Assembly: GCA_022732885.1 (NCBI GenBank)
Contig: JAIJTS010000003.1
Coordinates: 1 to 64,000, forward strand
Direction of reading: 5' to 3'
Length of the DNA: 64,000 nucleotides
Source: Atopobium sp.
GTDB lineage: Bacteria; Actinomycetota; Coriobacteriia; Coriobacteriales; Atopobiaceae
Under the pieces are notes generated by a model. The model saw only the letters and a list, made by a program, of their open reading frames with translations. It searched no databases and had not been told where the DNA came from. Below, in pieces: positions 59,468-64,000 of this stretch; position 1 is the first letter of the stretch; each line of letters begins with the position of its first letter. Position numbers and translations under genes: made by a program.

Positions 59468-59522
59468 TGATCCTCCTGAACACGGTCACGAGATGTATTC
59501 TCGAAATGTGACGCGGTTGCTT

Positions 59523-59552
59523 AGATTAGCACCCAATACCCAGAGATGTCAA
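59523..59552 (-). promoter_or_regulatory. promoter of the rpmG-tRNA-Trp-secE-nusG operon
   Basis: On the minus strand TTGACA (59552-59547), an 18-bp spacer and TAATCT (59528-59523). It lies after the tuf terminator and about 55 nt before rpmG. Confidence 0.75.
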
Positions 59553-59593
59553 TACTTTTCTCTGATTACTCTAGGCGTTCACATATTTTTTGA

Positions 59594-59625
59594 CAAAAAA
59601 CCCGGCGCGCAAAAAGCACGCCGGG
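59594..59625 (-). terminator. strong terminator after tuf
   Basis: CCCGGCGCGC (59601-59610) pairs with GCACGCCGGG (59616-59625), with one G.U on the RNA. On the minus strand TTTTTTG follows. Confidence 0.93.
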
Positions 59626-59648
59626 CAACTTAGCAACTTTAAAAGAAG

Positions 59649-60854
59649 TTACTCGATGACGGTGGAAACACGACCATCGCCGACAGTGTGGCCACCCTCG
59701 CGGATAGCGAACTTCAGACCCTGCTCAAGAGCAATTGGGTGAATGAGCTCGCAGCCAACGGTGATGTGGTCACCAGGCATAGCCATCTCTACCTTGCCAC
59801 CGTTTGCATCGGTGAGCTCGTAGATGTCGCCGGTTACGTCAGTTGTACGGAAGTAGAACTGTGGACGGTAACCAGAGAAGAATGGGGTGTGACGGCCGCC
59901 CTCTTCCTTAGTAAGAACGTAAACCTCACCGGTGAACTTCTTGTGTGGAGTAACGGTACCAGGCTTGCAGAGAACCTGACCGCGCTCGATGTCCTCGCGC
60001 TTAACGCCACGAAGAAGAATACCAACGTTGTCGCCAGCCTCGCAGAAGTCCATGGTCTTACGGAACATCTCAATGCCGGTAGCAACAGAGCTCTGGGTTG
60101 GCTTAATACCAACGATCTCGACTGGATCGTTGAGCTTGAGCTCACCACGCTCAACACGGCCGGTAGCAACGGTACCACGACCAGAAATGGTCATGACGTC
60201 CTCGATTGCCATCAGGAATGGCTTCTCGTTGTCACGAGCTGGTGTTGGGATGTAGGAGTCAACAGTGTGCATGAGCTCACGGATGGACTCAACCCACTTC
60301 TCCTCGCCGTTAAGAGCGCCGAGAGCGGAACCACGGATGATTGGAAGGTCATCACCTGGGAAGTCGTACTCGGAGAGAAGGTCACGGGTCTCCATCTCGA
60401 CGAGGTCGATGAGCTCGTCATCGTCGACCATATCGCACTTGTTCAGGAAGACAACGATGTAAGGAACGCCGACCTGACGTGCAAGAAGAATGTGCTCACG
60501 AGTCTGAGCCATAGGACCGTCGGTTGCAGCAATAACGAGGATTGCGCCGTCCATCTGAGCTGCACCAGAAATCATGTTCTTGATGTAGTCTGCGTGGCCA
60601 GGGCAGTCGACGTGAGCATAGTGGCGCTCCCAAGTCTCGTACTCAACGTGAGCAACGGAAATGGTAATACCACGCTGACGCTCCTCTGGAGCCTTATCGA
60701 TGTTCTCGAAGGCGGTATAGTCTGCCTTGCAGCCCTCGGTCTCAGAGAGAACCTTGGTGATTGCTGCGGTAAGGGTAGTCTTACCGTGGTCGACGTGACC
60801 AATAGTACCGATGTTTACATGTGGCTTTGTGCGGTCAAACTTTTCCTTGGCCAT
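59649..60854 (-). CDS. tuf: elongation factor Tu
   Basis: This 401-residue GTPase delivers aminoacyl-tRNA. It has GHVDHGKTTLTAAI, DCPGHADYIKNM and NKCDMVDDDEL. A TTG two codons upstream (60860) is open, but the ATG at 60854 (MAKEKFDRTKPHVNIG) has GGAGG at better spacing and matches the family start. It is not in the str operon beside fusA; instead it follows tRNA-Met, tRNA-Thr and tRNA-Tyr. Confidence 0.97.
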   Translation of the reverse strand: MAKEKFDRTKPHVNIGTIGHVDHGKTTLTAAITKVLSETEGCKADYTAFENIDKAPEERQRGITISVAHVEYETWERHYAHVDCPGHADYIKNMISGAAQMDGAILVIAATDGPMAQTREHILLARQVGVPYIVVFLNKCDMVDDDELIDLVEMETRDLLSEYDFPGDDLPIIRGSALGALNGEEKWVESIRELMHTVDSYIPTPARDNEKPFLMAIEDVMTISGRGTVATGRVERGELKLNDPVEIVGIKPTQSSVATGIEMFRKTMDFCEAGDNVGILLRGVKREDIERGQVLCKPGTVTPHKKFTGEVYVLTKEEGGRHTPFFSGYRPQFYFRTTDVTGDIYELTDANGGKVEMAMPGDHITVGCELIHPIALEQGLKFAIREGGHTVGDGRVSTVIE

Positions 60855-60960
60855 TGCCAATCCTCCTTCTGGAACTAACCCTCGGGCTAGACCGTGGTGA
60901 AAAAACGTCTGTTTATACTCAACGGCGCAAATGTCTTAGACATGTACGCCGCAAAGAGTC

Positions 60961-61037
60961 TGGTACCGGCGACTGGATTCGAACCAGTGACGTCACGGGT
61001 ATGAGCCGTGTGCTCTAACCAGCTGAGCTACGCCGGC
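60961..61037 (-). tRNA. tRNA-Met (CAU anticodon)
   Basis: A 77-nt cloverleaf with encoded CCA. Acceptor GCCGGCG/CGCCGGT (a G.U pair), anticodon loop CTCATAC with CAT, T-arm CTGGTTCGAATCCAG. The paired first base pair suggests the elongator type. Confidence 0.93.
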
Positions 61038-61056
61038 ATAAATGCCGCTTGAAAAA

Positions 61057-61132
61057 TGGAGCCCGCGACCGGATTTGAACCGGTGACCTCTTCGTTACCA
61101 ACGAAGTGCTCTACCTACTGAGCTACACGGGC
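61057..61132 (-). tRNA. tRNA-Thr (GGU anticodon)
   Basis: A 76-nt cloverleaf with encoded CCA. Acceptor GCCCGTG/CGCGGGC, anticodon stem CTTCG/CGAAG with loop TTGGTAA. One nucleotide separates it from tRNA-Tyr. Confidence 0.94.
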
Positions 61133-61133
61133 G

Positions 61134-61217
61134 TGGTGGGGATACTTGGACTCGAACCAAGGAACCAATAAGGAGCGGATTTACAGTCCGCCGCAGTTGC
61201 CGCTGTGCCATATCCCC
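61134..61217 (-). tRNA. tRNA-Tyr (GUA anticodon)
   Basis: An 84-nt class II tRNA with long variable arm and encoded CCA. Acceptor GGGGATA/TATCCCC, anticodon stem GCGGA/TCCGC with loop CTGTAAA. Confidence 0.94.
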
Positions 61218-61326
61218 AAATGCCGTTTTCAAGTACTCTTGAAGCAATTTTGTACGCCGTTTACCTTGCAGTTTAACGTACGCAGAAGGTCTAGTTAAAC
61301 TTCCGTATTACCTCGTAAGCGGGAAA

Positions 61327-61381
61327 ATATTACGATTGAATAAAAATCTTGTCAACGTAATACACCCAACCGGGCGTATCT
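61327..61381 (-). promoter_or_regulatory. promoter of the tRNA-Tyr/Thr/Met-tuf operon with upstream CCGGGCGTATCT element
   Basis: On the minus strand a perfect TTGACA (61355-61350), a 17-bp spacer and TAATAT (61332-61327). The 12-mer (61370-61381, plus reading) lies 14 bp upstream of the -35 box. tRNA-Tyr begins about 105 nt after the expected start point. Confidence 0.85.
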
Positions 61382-61517
61382 TATCAAATATTTTCCACAA
61401 TTCCAACTGATTTTCTCGCCACAACTCCAAGCGGGTTTCTCGCCAAACGAATACTGGCTTTTGTAGTTGCCTATGAGATCCATACGCGATATGTCACGAA
61501 TGCCCCAAAATTTGCAC

Positions 61518-61542
61518 GAAAAAAGCCAGGCAATGCCTGGCT
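61518..61542 (-). terminator. terminator after tRNA-Thr(UGU)
   Basis: AGCCAGGC (61524-61531) pairs with GCCTGGCT (61535-61542) around a 3-nt loop. On the minus strand TTTTTT follows. It starts 12 nt after the tRNA 3' end. Confidence 0.93.
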
Positions 61543-61553
61543 GAAAATTCAAG

Positions 61554-61629
<76 letters not shown>

Positions 61630-61720
61630 ATCAAGTGCAGAGGATATTCTATAGACTTTTATGGTTTTGGTCTAGTATCAATTTTTGAGAATTTTACTTC
61701 CAACATGCTACGCTTGCAGT

Positions 61721-62299
61721 TTATCTACCCAGAAGCTTCCAGAGTTTCTCGCGCTGTTCTGGAGAAATACGGTCTTCAAGCGTCATGCGTGTACTGACCT
61801 GATCGCGACGCATCTCTTCGACAACGTTATCTGCCTGGGAAATCTCGTGGACAAGCGACGCGCTTGCAATACGCGTGACCTCGCCGGGGCCAAAGCCGGC
61901 CGTGGCGCGAATGTCTCGGTCCGACGTAACCAGAAATACCTTGCGACCAGCCTCTCGTGCGTCCGTGACCAGGCGTTCGATGACGCTATCTGCGGACTCC
62001 CCCGTCTCGGAAAAGACCAGTTGCACACCAGCATGGCTGCGCTCCGGGCGCTCGTCGTTTACGTTTCCCTTGCCATCGAACACAATAACGGACTCGTAGG
62101 CGCTTTGTGCAAACGTGGCAACGTCAGAGATGAGCGCTAAACGGGCGCGATAAAACGGATCGGTATTGAGGTGATAGGCCCTCTCAGCAGCGGTTTCTTG
62201 CGCAGAAGAGCCACGCTCATCCAGCAGCGCCTCATAGCGAGGGGTTGCCAGCATGACGTTATAGCCATCGACCACAAGCAGCGATTTTTTCTGAGCCAT
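61721..62299 (-). CDS. NYN-domain ribonuclease, YacP/Rae1-like
   Basis: This 192-residue PIN-like NYN protein has acidic metal-site residues in LLVVDGYNVML, VIVFDGKGNVN and FLVTSDRDIRATAGF. In Bacillus subtilis the homologue Rae1 (YacP) enters the ribosomal A site and cuts mRNA, and yacP also lies beside a SpoU methyltransferase (rlmB) and cysS. The same order cysS-rlmB-yacP is seen here, which supports the assignment. AAGGT precedes the ATG. Confidence 0.9.
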   Translation of the reverse strand: MAQKKSLLVVDGYNVMLATPRYEALLDERGSSAQETAAERAYHLNTDPFYRARLALISDVATFAQSAYESVIVFDGKGNVNDERPERSHAGVQLVFSETGESADSVIERLVTDAREAGRKVFLVTSDRDIRATAGFGPGEVTRIASASLVHEISQADNVVEEMRRDQVSTRMTLEDRISPEQREKLWKLLGR

Positions 62300-62317
62300 A
62301 CCTTACGCTTCCTGGGC

Positions 62318-63421
62318 TTACGCGTCCTGGGTCCTGCGGAGCCACTCATAGCACATGACCGTTGTTGCCTGAGCAACGTTCAGGGACTCTACCTGGCCAA
62401 ACTGAGGAAGCTTGCACGTAAAATCGCACTTCTCGAGCATAAGGCGAGAAATTCCTGAACCTTCAGAGCCCATAACAAGTGCAAGGCGGCCTCCCATAGG
62501 AGCCTCCCACACGGACTGAGTGGCGTGCTCGGTGGAGCCACATGTCCAAAAACCTGCGGCTTTGAGCTCTTCAAGAGCGCGTGGCAGATTAGAAACCTGA
62601 GCAATTGGCAGGTGAAGCACGGCTCCTGCGGAAGTCTTGTATGCTCCAACGCCAACTCGAGCGGCGCGAGCGTTTGCAATAACGACGCCGGCTGCGCCAA
62701 CTACCTCAGCACTTCTTACGATTGCGCCAAAGTTTCCCTCGTCAGTGACATGATCCAAGACCACAACCAGCGCGTTTTCAGAACCGGCGCGCTGAATAAT
62801 TTCAGAGAGGTCGGCGTAGGCAAAAGGCTGTGTACGGACAATAACGCCCTGGTGAGCGCCGTGGCTTGAAAGCGAGTCAAGTACTGGTTTTGCAACACGC
62901 TCGACAGGAATACCCTCCTGCTCAAGCTGGCGTGCAAGCGCCTCAATCTCCTGGTCCTTCTGTCCGCTTGCGGCTTGTACCAGCGCATTCTTCAAAGGAA
63001 TGCCAACAGTCAGCGCCTCAGCTACTGCGCGACGACCCTCGATAAGATCAGTTGCAGGCTTCTTATTGCCGGGACGTCCAGCGGCGGCACCTCGCTGTCC
63101 ACCAGCGCCTTTCTGTCCGCGAGTGCCCTGAGCTGCACGTGCGCCTTGTGTGGAGCGTGCGCCCTTTGAGCCCTGGCCATTCTTGGCGCCAAAATAACCG
63201 CCCCAGTCGGCAGTCTTCTTGGAGCCACGACCTGCGCCACCGCGACCAGCAGCGCCACCACGACCTGCAGCGCCACCGCGACCTGCGCCGCTGCGACCTG
63301 CAGCTCCTCCGCGACCTGCGGAGCTACCGCGACCCGAAGCTCCACCGCGGCCAGCAGCGCCACGACCAGCAGCACCCTCGGAACGAGTGTTTTTAGAGGT
63401 AGAACGCTGATTTCTTGCCAT
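62318..63421 (-). CDS. rlmB: 23S rRNA (guanosine-2'-O-)-methyltransferase RlmB with Gly/Arg-rich N-terminal extension
   Basis: This SpoU-family enzyme methylates G2251 of 23S rRNA. The substrate-binding domain starts near residue 125 (LIEGRRAVAEALTVG) and the trefoil-knot SAM domain has VVLDHVTDEGNFGAIVRSAE, LALVMGSEGSGIS and SLNVAQATTVMCYEW. The first about 120 residues are low-complexity, with many repeats of the type AAGRGG, then Gln/Gly-rich. This RGG-like tail is unusual in length and should add non-specific RNA binding. It starts 2 nt after the cysS stop. Confidence 0.9.
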   Translation of the reverse strand: MARNQRSTSKNTRSEGAAGRGAAGRGGASGRGSSAGRGGAAGRSGAGRGGAAGRGGAAGRGGAGRGSKKTADWGGYFGAKNGQGSKGARSTQGARAAQGTRGQKGAGGQRGAAAGRPGNKKPATDLIEGRRAVAEALTVGIPLKNALVQAASGQKDQEIEALARQLEQEGIPVERVAKPVLDSLSSHGAHQGVIVRTQPFAYADLSEIIQRAGSENALVVVLDHVTDEGNFGAIVRSAEVVGAAGVVIANARAARVGVGAYKTSAGAVLHLPIAQVSNLPRALEELKAAGFWTCGSTEHATQSVWEAPMGGRLALVMGSEGSGISRLMLEKCDFTCKLPQFGQVESLNVAQATTVMCYEWLRRTQDA

Positions 63422-63423
63422 AG

Positions 63424-64000
63424 TTAGTCTGCCTTACGCTTAAGTCGAGCGCCAGCGGCGGTATCTTCAATCAAAAGTCCAAGCCCAGCAATGCCGTCTC
63501 TAATTTGATCGGCAACTGCCCAGTTCTTCTGGGAACGAGCCTCTTGTCGAGCAGCAAGCAAAGCCTCTGCAGCCTCATCGGCTGACGTGCCCTCATAACC
63601 TGCTACCTGGGATGCAAGCGTTACAAGCTCCTCTGGTAAATCAGAGGTAGACGCTGCCTGAGTCAAATCGATTCCCAAAGCTCCTGTGAGCTCACACAAC
63701 ATATCTGATGCACGGAGAACAGGACTTGCGCCAACGTTCTGGCCAACCTCTGCAAGATAGGTATTTGCAGCAGTTACCAGCGCAAAGATAGCAGCAAGTG
63801 CTCCTGCAGTATTGAAATCATCATCCATCTGAGCGTCAAACTCGCTCTGGGCTGTGTTAATTGCCTCAGCAAGCGTACGATCAGCATCGGAAAGTTCATG
63901 CTGAGCAGACGACTGCTTGTAAGCCCAGCGGAGATTTGCAACGCAGGTCTTCATACGCTCAAGCGTGCCAACAGTTCCTTCAAGACGCTCAAATGAGAAA
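63424..64000 (-). CDS. cysS: cysteinyl-tRNA synthetase, C-terminal part (cut by window edge)
   Basis: The frame is open to the right edge and reads SFERLEGTVGTLERMKTCVA, then MDDDFNTAGALAAIFALV, the diagnostic helical-domain motif of class I CysRS. The C-terminus EEARSQKNWAVADQIRDGIA (ARQEARSQKNWAVADQIRD here) followed by LGLLIEDTAAG is the family end. Only about 192 residues are present; the catalytic domain lies beyond the window. It leads the cysS-rlmB-yacP group. Confidence 0.93.
   Translation of the reverse strand, partial: FSFERLEGTVGTLERMKTCVANLRWAYKQSSAQHELSDADRTLAEAINTAQSEFDAQMDDDFNTAGALAAIFALVTAANTYLAEVGQNVGASPVLRASDMLCELTGALGIDLTQAASTSDLPEELVTLASQVAGYEGTSADEAAEALLAARQEARSQKNWAVADQIRDGIAGLGLLIEDTAAGARLKRKAD

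Larger units (their letters stand above)
61218..61553. other. promoter region of the tRNA-Tyr/Thr/Met-tuf operon plus repeat motifs
   Basis: No gene in these 336 bp. They hold the promoter with CCGGGCGTATCT element (61327-61381), two exact TTTCTCGCCA copies (61412, 61436) spaced 24 bp, and the terminator of the next tRNA gene (61518-61542). Confidence 0.75.

Overview
The window looks like the chromosome of an actinobacterium of the class Coriobacteriia, probably family Atopobiaceae (Lancefieldella/Atopobium/Olsenella relatives). This rests on three things: the gene order of the ribosomal clusters, the low-to-middling G+C, and Firmicutes-like gene pairs in an actinobacterial setting (fused ECF ATPase next to rplQ, YolD with a Y-family polymerase). 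The genus is inference. Nearly every gene reads on the minus strand; only an EamA transporter and one glycosyltransferase read on the plus strand.

About 1-24,700 is mixed. It opens with a truncated fragment, an ArsC-like reductase, a small membrane protein and ligA. A three-domain glycosyltransferase and a membrane protein of unknown function follow. Next come a YolD/Y-family polymerase/DJ-1 run, a stand-alone PTS EIIA, an iron-type alcohol dehydrogenase, DegV, EamA and the anaerobic ribonucleotide reductase pair nrdD-nrdG with a pair of NrdR boxes. Three GT2 glycosyltransferases, a degenerate LCP-like protein, truA, ecfT and a fused ecfA1A2 complete this part.

About 24,750-45,200 is the ribosomal protein supercluster, read right to left: rpsL-rpsG-fusA-rpsJ, then a low-molecular-weight phosphatase, then rplC through secY-adk-map-infA-rpmJ-rpsM-rpsK-rpsD-rpoA-rplQ. 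The S10 operon is split: rpsJ closes the str operon and rplC starts a separate one. An A+T-rich insert (CPBP protease, a gene remnant and a metal-sensing ArsR regulator) separates rpsL from rpoC.

About 46,600-64,000 holds rpoC-rpoB, rplL-rplJ, rplA-rplK-nusG-secE-tRNA-Trp-rpmG, and tuf preceded by tRNA-Met, tRNA-Thr and tRNA-Tyr. A tRNA-Thr(UGU), a YacP/Rae1-like nuclease, rlmB with a long Gly/Arg-rich N-terminus, and the 3' end of cysS follow.

The most interesting material is non-coding. (1) The 12-mer CCGGGCGTATCT lies 9-14 bp upstream of the -35 box of the promoters assigned to rpsL, to tRNA-Tyr/tuf and possibly to rplC. (2) The 10-mer TTTCTCGCCA occurs exactly at least 15 times, often extended to CGGGTTTCTCGCCA and mostly between genes. 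(3) Islands of exact-period 31-bp tandem repeats, 15-bp repeats and 54-bp repeats lie after the rpsJ and rplL terminators. (4) Ribosomal protein S12 carries Arg at position 88, a substitution linked to streptomycin resistance elsewhere. Coordinates and counts were read by eye; no searches were run.
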